Source: Dactylonectria macrodidyma (taxonomy: Eukaryota > Ascomycota > Sordariomycetes > Hypocreales > Nectriaceae). Taken from it: 64,000 nucleotides of DNA. Shown piece after piece: positions 50,529-61,535 of the stretch; positions within the stretch are counted from its first letter, which is position 1, and every line of letters begins with the position of its first letter. A model generated the notes under the pieces. It was not told the DNA's origin, searched no databases, and worked only from the letters and a program-made list of their open reading frames with translations. Made by a program: the position numbers and the translations under genes. The stretch covers positions 186,001 through 250,000 of the forward strand of contig JAGMUV010000020.1 of assembly GCA_020744425.1 (NCBI GenBank), read 5' to 3'.

Positions 50529-51609
50529 GATTCAATCATCTTGTCCAACTCCAGATTCTGGTGAAATACACCGAGCACCTGCAACCATACGTTTCTGAGG
50601 GTGCCCCCCTGAACTATTTCCGCCACAGCTGGCACTCGGACGTTACGCGTGTCATGCTTGTGCAAGCCCTGAAAGCCGCCCAAAACCCCGAGCGAGTGGT
50701 TTGTGCATGCTCATCTCCACATGCACGTCTTCTGGGAGCAAATCGCTGGCGGATCCGATGTGGAGGGAGAACGGTGAGTCTTGACAAGGTGACAGGATGA
50801 CAGGGTGACAGTGAGATGCAGAATCTGAAGATCATCATGGCAATGCCGCTAAAGAGAGTTGGGATCGTCAAAGCGTAAACGCTAGTCCGTAGAGTGCCTG
50901 AAGATGGTCGACACCATTCCATTCTGGCTCGACAACTGCCAAGTCCAACCTAGCCTGCATGCACCAAGTGGGCATGGCATCTACAGCCGGGACTCTGGGA
51001 GAAAAACGCCCTGACTCGATCTTGCGCCTGGGAGCCAGCCCATGCCTGGTTGATCGGAGTCAAGACCCCAAACCGTACCCGCCTTCCGGACGCTCACTTC
51101 CTACCTCAGATGAAGCTCCGGACTCGTCGTGCAAACGGAATACTACGCTGGCAACTCCGCATGACAAATCCCGGCACCGCGGCCGGTTCAGACAATACCG
51201 ACGATGAGAACTACAGTGCCACATCCTAATGTGGTTACTTGGAACGCCTCCTCGGAGGGAAAAAAAAATGCAAGGTCCCAAGAACCCCGAGGACTCTATT
51301 TGCAGTCCATCAGGCATTAAGTCCCCCTGGTTTGAAGCTGCAGCACGTCTTAAAGATTCTCCACATGCCCAGGATCTACCATCGATCAATCCTCTTCCCA
51401 GGTTCCTGTCATCGCTTGCCCCACCAACGGCAGTTGTTGAAGGTTGACAGGCCGGCCCCTTGCCCATCCATATTAGTTCTAAGGGCCTCGCTCTCGTCTT
51501 GTTCACGTTTGCCTCCTCTTTTGGATTCTGCCTTCGAAACGTGACAAGAACCACACTGCTTTTTACAGGAGAGGAACTCTGTGGCTGCTCTTGCTGACCT
51601 GTCGACATC

Positions 51610-53010
51610 ATGGGCGACAGTCGGGGGCCTCAGGTCCGTGCCGTCGCGATCACTTTTCTCGTCATTTCTACCATTGCGACGATTCTCCGCGTCTACTGCC
51701 GTGGCCGTATCATCAAGGCTTTTGCAGCAGACGATTGGCTTGCTGTTGCTGCCCAGGTTTGTCCCGATGCTTCTCGATCCACTTATGCGTCACTAACCCG
51801 GTTCAAGATACTGTTCATCGTCTTTTGTGCCTATGAGATTACCGGTGTTCACTATGGCACCGGGCAGCATCTCACCAACCTCTCCTCCGAGCAGATCCCT
51901 AAAGCAATGCAGGTGAGTAACGACAAATGAGCATAACTCATGGCAAGACCTTTCCTAACCTTGCGATAGATGTGGTGGACCTGCGAACCTCTCTATGTCT
52001 TGGCCAACATGGCGATCAAAGCTAGCATCGCCATCTTCTTGCTACGAATCTGTGTTCACAAATCTCACAAGATCACCATCTACATCGTCACCGCAGTGAC
52101 TGAGATATACAGCTTATTCTTCTTCCTGCTCTTCGTTGTTCAATGCCGACCAACAGCCCTATTTTGGCTTCGATATACCGCCAACCCTCCGAGCGGAAGT
52201 TGCATGGATGCCATTGTGGTTTCCAACGCCTTTTACGGCTACTCCGCCATTAGCTGCTGGTCCGATTGGACGTTTAGCATCCTTCCGATGTTCCTCGTGT
52301 GGAAGTTGCAGATGAACACGAGAGTGAAAATCTCGGTGGTGCTTATTTTAGCTGCCGGCGCTATGTACGACATGACCCTTGAACCCCCTTTCCCATTGTC
52401 TTCCTTGTCTTGGGCAGCCACCTCCCCGGTTCGTCCTCCTTCTGGTTCAAGACTGACCCTAGTGTACAGTGCTTCGAGTGCGACGATTGTTCGATTTCCC
52501 TACATCCACTCTTTGACAGATATCGACGACTTCCTCTATTCCACGTCCGACGTTGCGATCTGGTCAACAGTTGAAACCGGCCTCGGCATCACAGCTTCAG
52601 GATTCGCAACCCTTCGACCTCTTCTCCGCACATTCTTTGGCGGATCCTCAGCCGATGGCGGCGGCACTTCCGGTCGAATGTGGCAAAGGACAGACAGCAA
52701 TCACCCCAAGGGAGGATACATCCGCAGCCGCGGCCGCCCCGTCGACGGCCAAGCGTTTGAGCTTCACGACAAGCCCGCAAAGCACATCGGAGTCACGACT
52801 GTCATCAACCACGACAGCGAGAGCGATCTCGAGGGCCAAAAGTACAAGGGCGACACTAGATCGGAGGGTTCGGATTCGATGAGGGGGGTAGATGACTGGA
52901 ACAGCAGTCAGTCTAATCTTGCAGAGAGGAGTGAAGAGGCGCGCACTGGACAAGGAGCGTGGAATATCACAGTGAAAAAGTCGATTGTCCAAACAAGAGG
53001 AGAGCAATAA
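51610..53010 (+). CDS. Fungal rhodopsin-domain integral membrane protein
   Basis: Exons 51,610-51,756, 51,808-51,912, 51,970-52,364 and 52,470-53,010 give 395 residues. Introns: GTTTGT...CAAG (51 nt, branch CTAAC), GTGAGT...ATAG (57 nt, CTAAC) and GTACGA...ACAG (105 nt, CTGAC). The family layout is visible: TM1 with RVYCRGRI and FAADDWLA, the VHYGTGQH loop, WTCEPLYVLANMAIKASIAIFLLRI, a QCRP segment, SDWTFSILP, and after the third splice SSATIVRFPYI and WSTVETGLGI. Seven helices, then a hydrophilic C-tail of about 130 residues rich in Ser and charged residues. Such PTH11-like or 'rhodopsin domain' proteins are common in Pezizomycotina, mostly of unknown function. The first and third introns have lengths divisible by three and contain no stop. 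Confidence 0.88.
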
Positions 53011-53785
53011 CTGTCCATTAATAATATCAAAGTACTAGGGGCAAAATAAAATACGAAGGCTTCTGATTTGAGCAATAACTGTTGGTTCTGGTCCTTGAGG
53101 CTTGTGTGGTTATGATGTGAGATCTCGTCGTGCGAAGATGCGCAATGAACCCCAATGTTTGGGCAGCTTCGGCTGAGCTAAGATGAGATCTCATCATTCA
53201 TAACGATTAACGCATAGTCATAGTGGGCCTCATCTGGTCCTTACGCCAGTAGATGTCATCAAGTTGCTCTTCGAAACACCTACACAGTTTAGGCTGCGAG
53301 AGGAAATAGTGCATGTTAAGAGTTGAGTATAAGCATGCTTAGTGCGTACTAACGCGTTTGAATTATGACAGTATAAAGAGAATACATTGATTATGTGGCT
53401 TGAAATGCATGGTGTTGTAGTGTGTTGGGCAGGGGGACAAGAACACCACCACCCGAAGTGACGGATGCCGCAGGGTAAGCGGGATGCGTAACAGAGCGGG
53501 CTCGGACAAGACCAGCGAAACAAAACAGCCAAAATGAGAGCTGGAGCTGCAGTAAGACAGCTAGCTAGTGGGGACCCTCGGCCCCGACACAGTAGTTGCT
53601 TGCTAAGTAAAGGGTTTCCTGTGTACCCTTACTTGCTGACCTAGAGATACGCCGCGCCACATGATCAGGCGTAAGAGTCAAGGGCCACACGCATTGAGGT
53701 CGGAGGCAAGCAGTCAACTAAATCATCATCGAGCTTATCTTGAAATCATAATTCTTGAGGGGGGGAAATGGCTACTTCTATTGCT
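53011..53785. other. Intergenic, nothing recognised
   Basis: Between the rhodopsin-domain gene and the kinase-WD40 gene, which converge. Contains TGAGATCTC-type short repeats near 53,118 and 53,183 but no gene. Confidence 0.5.
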
Positions 53786-56294
53786 TCAGAGCTCGTTGCT
53801 GGTGTCCTGAGATAGACTCCAAACTGTAAGTGAGCGGTCCGATCCTGACACTAGCTGCGTCCCATCGGGTGAAAATGCGAGGGCAGAGACATTGGCTGTC
53901 CGCGTTTCCAACCATTGATTGGCTTGGGGCAAGTCAATGTCCTGGATGTTGAGGAGCTCGATTCTGCCATGATCCCAGCCCAATGCAACTCTCTGGCTGT
54001 CCGGCGAGAATGCGACCGAGTTGACTTGTGAGAAGCCATGCGATATTATACGATGCATAATCCAACGTTGGCCGCCGATGATTCGGAAGAATTTTGTTGA
54101 ACCTGCGATGCCGGACGTCCTGCCACCTTTAGTCGCGACAACAAACCAGTGGTCATCTGGTGAGAATACTGCAGTTTGTATCTTGAAATCTTCAAGAGGA
54201 GGCGGGTTGCCCCCGAGTATGTAAGAAGAGAGCTTCGCCCAGGTCAAGCCAGAATATAACCTCAGCACGCCGCTTAATCCCTGTTCGACAAAAAGATGGC
54301 CATTATGGGATACAAATATCGTTCGACTCTTAGGTATAAGGTTAACGGAAGCCAAAAGCATTTCAAACTCCCCAGTTCGAGTATTTCGTTGCCAGAATTT
54401 TGTTCCATTTTGTGAAGGAAGGGTCGCAGAACTTGCTACCGCGAATCGTTGTGCATCCGATGAAAGAGCAGTTGAGATGAGCCATGGTCTTCTACTGATC
54501 CTTATTTCAGGGTGATCTCGAACTCGTATGGCCGGATGGCGGAGAGCAAGTTGCCAGGTTATGAGTGATGGGCTAGCATTTTGAACACGATTGAGCTTTC
54601 CATAGCTATTAGTTATGAGTTGTGTTCCATCGAGTGTGAAGGCAACTTGATAGGCCACGACAGGGAGATACTCTTTAATAACCCAGTTGCCTTGTTCATT
54701 AGGCCTCCAGATGCCAATGTTGCCACCGAATTTCTCGACAGCTTTCTCGCCAAGAATCGTGGCCAGCAATTTCCCGTTGTGCGAAAAAATAATCGAGAGA
54801 ACACTATCGGACGTCCTAATCTCCTGGATTCTTGAAAACTCTTTTTGATTTTGTTGCGCCTCAGCCTTTGGAGGGATTGTTGTCTCTGTTGAAATCGACA
54901 TAATTGTACTTTCGAAGGCATCGTTGACGGGTTGGTCAACCTGCCCTTGATGTTCCGAAGTAGACGCTGGAGGCGACAACGCACTTTCTCTGAATCTAGT
55001 TAGTCTAATGCTATATCGATGTTGGGTGGAAGGACATGCTCTGTATGTCCTGCGTCCGGAAGATGGTTGGCAAGATTACTTAGAGTAGTCCAGGCTTGCA
55101 AGGACAAGGATGGATCTTCAACTTCATTCGATGCCGATTCTCGCATGGCTGTCTCTGGCTCTATAGCGGCAGCTGAAGCCTGGGGAATGACTAAAGGCGT
55201 TGATATCCATGAACCTGTCAGAGCTTCGCTCGCAGTTGCTCGCCGTGTGTGATCTGGACTCATTGCATGTGTAATCCATGCCGCGGACTCCTTGCTCAAG
55301 GCGTCGTCAGCTGGGAACGGCCCGCCAGAAACATACCGCTTCAGATCTGAGCCTGGCGGCATGGCGAAGGGTAATCGCCCGGTCATGATGCGAAACGCAA
55401 TGGCCCCGACAGCCCAAATATCGACAGCCACGGAATATGTTCCATCGTAGTCGGGGAGCAGGTATGGGTAAAGCTCAGGCGCAAGATAAGCCGGCGTTCC
55501 GATCTGGGTATGCAGAGCTGTCGACTGGTTCTGTTTACTGCAGCCAAAATCGGCAATCTTTACCCACCAGTTGGGGTGTTTCTGTTTCACAAGTATGTTC
55601 TAAACCATGGGATTTAGCTATGTCTAGGCTTGAAGGGTTGAGGTTTCTCATAACTCCTCCTAGATAAATGACGATGCGTACTTGTGGTTTTATGTCGCGA
55701 TGGGCGATGTTGCTTCGATGCATGAATTCAAGGCCCATTAGTGTTTGCTGGCTGATTACCCTGGCTTCGGCCTCCGATAGGGGCTGTTGAAGATGCGATT
55801 CGAGGTTGCCGAGACGAAGGTATTCCATCGCTATGAAAATGGAGCCTCGGTCATAATACCAACCACAGCATGACACAAAAAAATCTTGGTACTATGAATG
55901 TCATCAGATCAGTCTCTCTGCCAAGTAGGAGAAGCCAGAGCCAAGCTACCTGCTTGTGTGAGAACTTGATGACTGCCAGTAGTTCACGAGACAAATGTTT
56001 CATTTCAGTGGTAGATTGGCCAGATGAGATCGATATTTGTTTGACGGCTCGGTCATTGCCAACTTGGGGCCCGGAGGTGCACTCTTGTAGAGAAACAAGA
56101 CCAAAGGTGCCTCTTCCGAGAAACTTCTTGCGCTCCCATTTCTCCTCGATTCGCTGTCGCCAGATGCCCTTTGCGGGGTCAGAGACGTAGCTGGCGTGGA
56201 CGGTACAGGCGTCGTTGATTTCGGAGCATTCTAGCTCCCAGTCACGGACGAGATCCGGTATCTGGCATGCCAGGTCTGGTAAATCTTTCTCCAT
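53786..56294 (-). CDS. Ser/Thr protein kinase with C-terminal WD40 repeats
   Basis: Exon 1 56,294-55,950, exon 2 55,891-55,682 and exon 3 from 55,599 are clear (introns GTAGCT...ATAG and GTACGC...TTAG, both in phase). The kinase domain shows LGRGTFG, AVKQI, HRDIKPQNIL spanning the second splice, ADFG and GTPAYLAPE, then a helical C-lobe, so it looks catalytically complete. About 20 bp after the frame ends at 55,000 a WD40 frame opens (54,979-53,786, about 397 codons) with VNSVAFSPDSQR and VSALAFSPDGTQL repeats and no ATG for its first 26 codons. ACTAACTAG at the junction looks like a branch point and acceptor, so a third intron probably joins both parts into one cytosolic kinase-beta-propeller protein. 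The donor is not resolved, so two genes remain possible. Confidence 0.7.
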
Positions 56295-57565
56295 TGCCTC
56301 GAGACGATGCGATCGCGACCGAAGGCGTCACGAGGGAGGGTCGGCGATAAGGGAGATGCAACAACGCAAGTCTCAGGCGGCTGAAGTCGACACGTTAAGT
56401 CACGAGGCATTTTGGGAAGAAGGCGACCAATCGTTGATCAGCTGCAGTGAGATTCGCTTGTTGGTGGCATTCTGAAGGTCGCAACACAGGAAGCCTGGCC
56501 CGCTAGAGTGCAAGACCCAAACCTCAAAAGACTATATAATTTTTTGACTGGGAATAATGGTATTATTTCTTTTCAATATTATAATGGATAGTAGAGACCT
56601 TACGTCTCTTATTTTAAGTGCTGCCGTTGCTACTGGTGTTATTATTTGCGAAATGGGTGCGACCGCACGTAAACGCTCAGCTAGCTGCTACCTGACCACT
56701 CTTAGCGGGATGAGCCTTGGAAAATTTCTCCAAATAGCAACACCGTTTTAGAAATGATATCATAGAGAGGACCTAAATCTCTCTATTCTATCAAAATACG
56801 ACGGGTTTCTCCTCGGGATCTGAGCAAACCAACCACACAGGGATTGAGAGGCCAATTTGTGGATGGCCGTGGTGGATGTGGGTGAAGTAACTGACCAGAA
56901 ATTCGCTGCCGCCCTCCACCGTCTTCCACTTTCAGTTGAGCGCCACCAGTCAACATCGCACTGCTTTAATAAAGGAGGATTCATCTTCATACAGTTGCAA
57001 ATCTCTATTAGGGCAATTTATATATAACCTCCCGATCCCCATCATTTCTATGACACCTTATCTCGGCGCTAGCATTCGCCTAGCATACGCCGGCCAATGG
57101 GCAAGCTACTACATAGTAAGCTCTCCCACCTGCACTTGATGTCTCCCACCGGAACTATATCACTTCATACCCACCTGGCACTATGCAACTGCCTCTGCCT
57201 TCCATCATGCATGACTGGAGATTGCAGGAGCTGTCGGACGTGGAGTTGCTGAATAGCAATTCCTACCAGGAAGGGAGACGCATCCCGTGGTAGTCAGGTC
57301 ATCACGCATGCTGCCTCGATCCTTACATCGTCACACATCATCACTGCACATCGTTGATTCCACAACAAATATATAATCATTTCCTATCTCTCACCCAACC
57401 CCGGTCACCTCAGACCACAAGGCTGGCGTCCAGCACTTCGCCAAAATAAAAACCTACAGGTCTCAATACACCATTGTCTCTCCAACATCCAAGGCGGATG
57501 CCCTCATACTCATTCTATGACAAAATCCGTCTGCGTCCTTTAATGTCGGATAGAAGAGATACCTT
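56295..57565. other. Intergenic, partly AT-rich
   Basis: Upstream side of the kinase gene and downstream side of the next MFS gene. AT-rich stretch at about 56,525-56,760; a short inverted repeat is listed separately. No gene recognised. Confidence 0.5.
56762..56786. repeat. Inverted repeat, 8-bp arms
   Basis: ATAGAGAG (56,762-56,769) and CTCTCTAT (56,779-56,786) flank a 9-base loop at the edge of an AT-rich stretch. Confidence 0.8.
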
Positions 57566-59242
57566 CTAGTTCATAGTGTTCTCATTGTCGGAAGGAGCCT
57601 GACCAGGAATGGAACTGCGAATGAGCACGTCATGCTCATCGAACTTGGCGTGATGGAACTTGCGAATCGGAACCCGACTCTCGAACAACTGATCGATTTC
57701 GTAGGCGTTCATGCTAGCCACGTTTGGCACGAAGAAAAAGCCCCAAATAACGAAAACGATGCCGAAAGCGGCCCAGATGAACCCAATGCGAAGACCAAGG
57801 CCGGCTGATGTAGCGTCGTCATTATAGAGATATGGGACAACGAGACTGATGACGAAACCAGTGAGGTGACTGAAGACGTGGACAAATGCGTTGTTCTTGA
57901 TACGCATTCTGCTGGACGGAACTTCCGAAGTGAGGGCATAACCCATATTCGCAGGGCCGATGTCATAGAAACCGTTCCAAATGAAGACCATAGCGGTTGC
58001 AACCCGGCCGGCAACAACGGGGTGGCCGTTGTTGAAGGGAATCCACATGAAGCCACCGATGAGGTTGGATATTGTCATACCAGCAACGCCAATGATCCAG
58101 AGTTTGCGGCGCCCAATAGGCTCAATAAGGAAGTACGCAATGATGCTGGTCCCAACGGCAACAGAGGTGCAACCATAGTTCATGGCCTGGGGATTGGAGG
58201 CGCCTGCAAGCTCAAAGTAAAAGGTCTGATAAGCGGGCCAAAAGGCAGTACCCATAAAAAGAGGCCATATGATGCAGGCAGCAATGAACATGCGGATGAC
58301 GTTCCTCCCCTTAAATAGCTCCCGGTAACCGATGCTTTGGGCAGCGCTTCGAAGGCGTTGCTCAACAGCCGAGGTTTTGATTAGGAAGGTCAGGTGGCGT
58401 TTGACGTCGTAGTCAGATCCGTAGAGCTGACGAATGACCTTCTCAGCCTTTTCGTACTGTTTGCGATGCACGTAGAAGACGGGGGATTCGGCAAGCCAAT
58501 AGACGAAGATAAGATAGATGCCAGCAAAGAGATACTGGAATGCAAAAATGTAGCGGAACGACCGAGCGTCGTTAACATCAGGGAACAGGGTCGTCAGGCC
58601 GAGAGCGGCGCCCGAGCCAACCCACATGCCTGTCTGGATGCAGAAGTTAACAGCCATACAGGCAATGCCGCGAAGACGAGGCGAGGCCAGCTCAGCGGTA
58701 TACGAGGTCATGTACGACATCATCAAGCCGACACCCATTCCGAAGACGGTCTTGCCGGCAATAATCATGGCAATGCTGGTGGCGGTGATTTGTATAGTTG
58801 AGGCGACGATGATGACAAGGACGGAGAGGGTGAGACAGAATTTGCGGCCGTAGCGATCTGCGATAAATCCGGCTGGGATGTCCATCAGGATCTGGCCGGC
58901 GAACGTGCCTCCGGCCCAGGCCGATTGATACGTGGACATGATCTTGTAAACACCAGGCTCGGTCTCGTTACCGAAGTATTTGCGGAACGACGGCATCCCG
59001 AGCGTCGTGTTGGTGACAGACATGTCGAAGCCGAAGTTGATGACGGCAATGTACATGGTCGCCATGCGGAGGATCATGGGCAGACGCTTGCGGAGGAATG
59101 GGATCCAGGGGCCATCCTCGTCAGGGAGCGTCACGTCGACATCGGCCTGTTCGTCGATGTCTTCCTTGCCGGGCGTGCTGTCAAAATGTTCAATCTTGAC
59201 GTCGACGGGCTGTTCTTGGCTGGCTATCTTGGGCTCTTCCAT
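57566..59242 (-). CDS. MFS sugar transporter, intronless
   Basis: 558 residues from ATG at 59,242; the frame is open further upstream but has no ATG there. An acidic N-terminal tail (about 45 residues, many Asp/Glu) precedes TM1 near residue 58 (INFGFDMSV). Signatures in order: GFIADRYGRK (loop 2/3), ELASPRLRGIA, YWLAESPVFYV in the place of PESPR, EPIGRRKLW opening the C-half, SEVPSSRMRIKN, and a final VPNVASMNAYEIDQLFE where sugar porters have PETKG. A twelve-helix sugar-porter-type permease of the fungal plasma membrane. The relaxed PES and PETKG motifs suggest a subgroup distant from hexose carriers; the substrate is unknown. A TATATA box lies 135 bp upstream. Confidence 0.9.
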   Translation of the reverse strand: MEEPKIASQEQPVDVKIEHFDSTPGKEDIDEQADVDVTLPDEDGPWIPFLRKRLPMILRMATMYIAVINFGFDMSVTNTTLGMPSFRKYFGNETEPGVYKIMSTYQSAWAGGTFAGQILMDIPAGFIADRYGRKFCLTLSVLVIIVASTIQITATSIAMIIAGKTVFGMGVGLMMSYMTSYTAELASPRLRGIACMAVNFCIQTGMWVGSGAALGLTTLFPDVNDARSFRYIFAFQYLFAGIYLIFVYWLAESPVFYVHRKQYEKAEKVIRQLYGSDYDVKRHLTFLIKTSAVEQRLRSAAQSIGYRELFKGRNVIRMFIAACIIWPLFMGTAFWPAYQTFYFELAGASNPQAMNYGCTSVAVGTSIIAYFLIEPIGRRKLWIIGVAGMTISNLIGGFMWIPFNNGHPVVAGRVATAMVFIWNGFYDIGPANMGYALTSEVPSSRMRIKNNAFVHVFSHLTGFVISLVVPYLYNDDATSAGLGLRIGFIWAAFGIVFVIWGFFFVPNVASMNAYEIDQLFESRVPIRKFHHAKFDEHDVLIRSSIPGQAPSDNENTMN

Positions 59243-59376
59243 TGTGGACACGGGCAGTCTGATGGAACTAAGGGACAGACGTAGAAAGAAGTGCACCAAT
59301 CACACAGAAGGAGGTGGAGGCTGTGTATACGATGGGAACGAAAAACTAGGATGCAGACATGGTAGTATGTTCCAGC

Positions 59377-59382
59377 TATATA
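59377..59382 (-). promoter_or_regulatory. TATA box of the intronless MFS gene
   Basis: TATATA about 135-140 bp upstream of the ATG at 59,242. The motif is self-complementary; the strand is assigned from the gene. Confidence 0.5.
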
Positions 59383-59639
59383 GACTCTCTCCCGGTGCAT
59401 GAAGCATATTGGGCCTCTTTCACATGGTTGTATGGAAGGCGGGTGGTCTCCGGGAAATGGTCCGAATGGTATCAGGAGGGAATGCAGGCGTTGTTGAAAC
59501 TTGAGCCAACACCTCCGTTTCCCCGCCATTAAGGAGACGGCGTCCATGCCCACCAACCTCATGGGTGTACCAGGGTTCTCCACCATTCCGATTTCGGGGT
59601 GTCAAGCATTGGCGAGACTAATGGACGGGTGATCCAATA

Positions 59640-59840
59640 TTCTAGCTGCATTAGTGTGATTAGTAGGTGTTCTCAAAAAAAGATGAATGTCCTCCAGCTT
59701 TTCTAACTGTGCCACTTTTGCGTGTAGGAGTTATTATAAAAACTCTCATATTTTTTATTATTATTTAAAACAAGCGTTTATAATATTGTATTAATTTTTT
59801 TTAGCGTATAACATTTCGAGCATTTCAGCCGGAAGCGTTA
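59640..59840. other. AT-rich segment
   Basis: About 200 bp strongly enriched in A and T (especially 59,720-59,815), unlike the balanced composition around it. Possibly a RIP-mutated repeat relic or the edge of a lost element; no coding content. Confidence 0.4.
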
Positions 59841-59895
59841 CGCAGATTAGGGGATAATTGGCTGGCTTAACAGTGTGGGATTCGCCTTGCCATGA

Positions 59896-59942
59896 CCTCA
59901 ACACCCCGCACCCCGGACTTTTTTTTAGTGCGGGGTTTGAGG
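59896..59942. repeat. Long hairpin, about 15-bp arms
   Basis: Left arm 59,896-59,911 (CCTCAACACCCCGCAC) and right arm 59,928-59,942 are inverted copies differing by a single extra base, with a 16-base loop holding a T run. A candidate terminal structure of a small mobile element or a transcript hairpin. Confidence 0.75.
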
Positions 59943-60011
59943 AGAAAAACTTGGAACTTCCCTGTCACGGCCTGGTCCCCTGGCCTACCTTATTGATGGC
60001 TAGACCTTTTG

Positions 60012-60095
60012 CCCTGTGGCGTAATGGTTAGACTAGACTCTTACTGTCCAAAGCTCGGCATAGCTCCCGGGCGAATTTCCGAACAACAATGGGCA
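60012..60095 (+). other. tRNA-like sequence, degenerate
   Basis: TGGCGTAATGG resembles an A box and GGGCGAATTTCC, about 45 bases on, resembles a weak B box; GCCC at the start can pair with GGGC at the end. The anticodon arm and T arm do not fold cleanly, so at best it is a tRNA relic or tRNA-derived repeat. Confidence 0.2.
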
Positions 60096-60951
60096 ACCAT
60101 GAGTCTCGCCAACTGCTCCCTCGCTTCCGCCTCCCAGGTTTGGTATCACCCGACACACCGTTTGACAGCATCGCCACTAACAACATGTGGCCCGAGTCGA
60201 CCAACTGCAAGTGAAGCGCAGCGGCTAAGCTTAAACAGCCACCATTGGGACATTAACCAGGGAACCCACACAGGTCATTGGGCCGCCTATAGACCTAGCC
60301 CCTGACATGTGTAGTTTGCAACGGGCCACCACCACGAGCCGCCCGGTAAAACGGCGGAATGATCAAGGTACGAGCAAACACCATCTCGGGCGTGGACGAA
60401 TCTTACACATCCGACGGCCGCCTTGAATGAAAAAGTCCCATCTCGGTTGGTGAGTCGGGGAGGCCAAAATTGGTGGCTTACAACGAAAGTGTTCCTTGGC
60501 TCTCCTCTCTTACTACACTACTTGAAGAGGCTTTATAACACTCGTAAAGGGTATCGAAGTAGTCCAGTAGAATCATCAAAAGAAAAACAGTCAAGATTCA
60601 ATACCCGAACCTTGCAGCCCAGAAACTCAAATCACTCAAGGCGCAAGTTACTACACTACAGGCGGGAAAGAAGACACCATCGCCGAAACCCGATCGACAG
60701 CAGCCGAAGAAGATGAACAAGCCCCGTAGAGCATGGATAAATTCACTCCAAAGAGCACGTGAGGGAGATGAGTAGTTCCTCCAAAGAAATAAAAAGATTA
60801 GGCATGTAGCTAGCTATGTATCTTCTTCATGGGCTCCTGTACCTTCTCGTAGTAACTCATTTGTCTTCGCCAATCATTTCTCTGAGGATCCATCTGGGTT
60901 GAGCCAACGTTCCCATTCAGTCGACGTCATGGAGCTGCCAACCTCGGGCTA

Positions 60952-61509
60952 GACCTCTCTCATTTCGTTCCCGTCCAAGCCGCGTGTGTTCATCCTGACT
61001 GACATCACGAATGAACTGGACGACGCGCAGTCATTCTGCCGCTATCTCACCTACTCCAACCAATTCCGAACGGAGGTCCCAAACGGAGGGCATCATCGCC
61101 GTGACGAGCACATGGCTACGGAACCACTTTGCGCCAGCGGTGTTATACGGCATTGTCGATGCCTATGCAAAGGTCGTGGCCATCTCCAGGCGCACGCTCA
61201 ACCAGACTCTCCGTACCCGTCAGCGGAGTATGTCAAAGGCCTGGTCGAGATGGGCCCGCTGGTAGGAAGCCTGAAGAAGAACGCGTCTCGGGGCAGTAGG
61301 ACAACAAGACTAACATAGCTGTGTTCCGGGTGTAGGGCATGGCCTCCGTAGGCGACGATGTACCTCTCAGCGAAGGCGGCGAGCTCCTTCTCGAGCGCGT
61401 GACCTCCGAGAGCCTTAGGTCCTCTCTGGGTTCTCGCCTGGGGTGGCGTCAATGTCCTCGCTCAAGTATTGCACCGCATCCGCAACAGTCCTGACGCTGC
61501 GGACCTAAA
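60952..61509 (+). pseudogene. Truncated, frameshifted DUF1593 (Sde182-like nucleoside-hydrolase fold) gene
   Basis: SKPRVFILTDITNELDDAQ, then EGIIAVTSTWLRN...IVDAYAKVV, then AHAQPDSPYPSAEY and GLVEMGP, and after a GTAGGA...GTGTAG intron (branch ACTAAC, about 61,262-61,335) MASVGDDVPLSEGGELLLERVT and LWVLAWGGVNVLAQVLHRIR. These are consecutive blocks of the DUF1593 family of secreted plant-polysaccharide-related proteins, but they lie in three frames (breaks near 61,075, 61,180 and 61,425). The copy ends abruptly at about 61,509 after roughly a third of the normal length, and an in-frame TAG closes the 5' side at about 60,950. Clearly non-functional. Confidence 0.8.
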
Positions 61510-61535
61510 ACGGTCGCCCTAGCTTCGGACCTAAA
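61500..61535. repeat. Direct repeat CGGACCTAAA at a rearrangement junction
   Basis: CGGACCTAAA occurs at 61,500-61,509 and 61,526-61,535, exactly where the DUF1593 fragment (plus) and the GH127-like fragment (minus) both stop resembling their families. Confidence 0.8.

Larger units (their letters stand above)
47400..51609. other. 4.2-kb gene-poor spacer upstream of the synthetase
   Basis: No frame here shows a known domain. The longest (minus, 47,712-48,236) reads as basic, low-information sequence. A minus frame at 48,435-48,734 is not recognised. Contains two small tandem repeats listed separately. No regulator, racemase or transporter gene is visible where cluster partners might sit. Confidence 0.5.

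Noticed and set aside
60012..60095. Functional tRNA gene
   Set aside because: Box-like motifs are present but the anticodon and T arms do not pair properly; kept only as a low-confidence relic.
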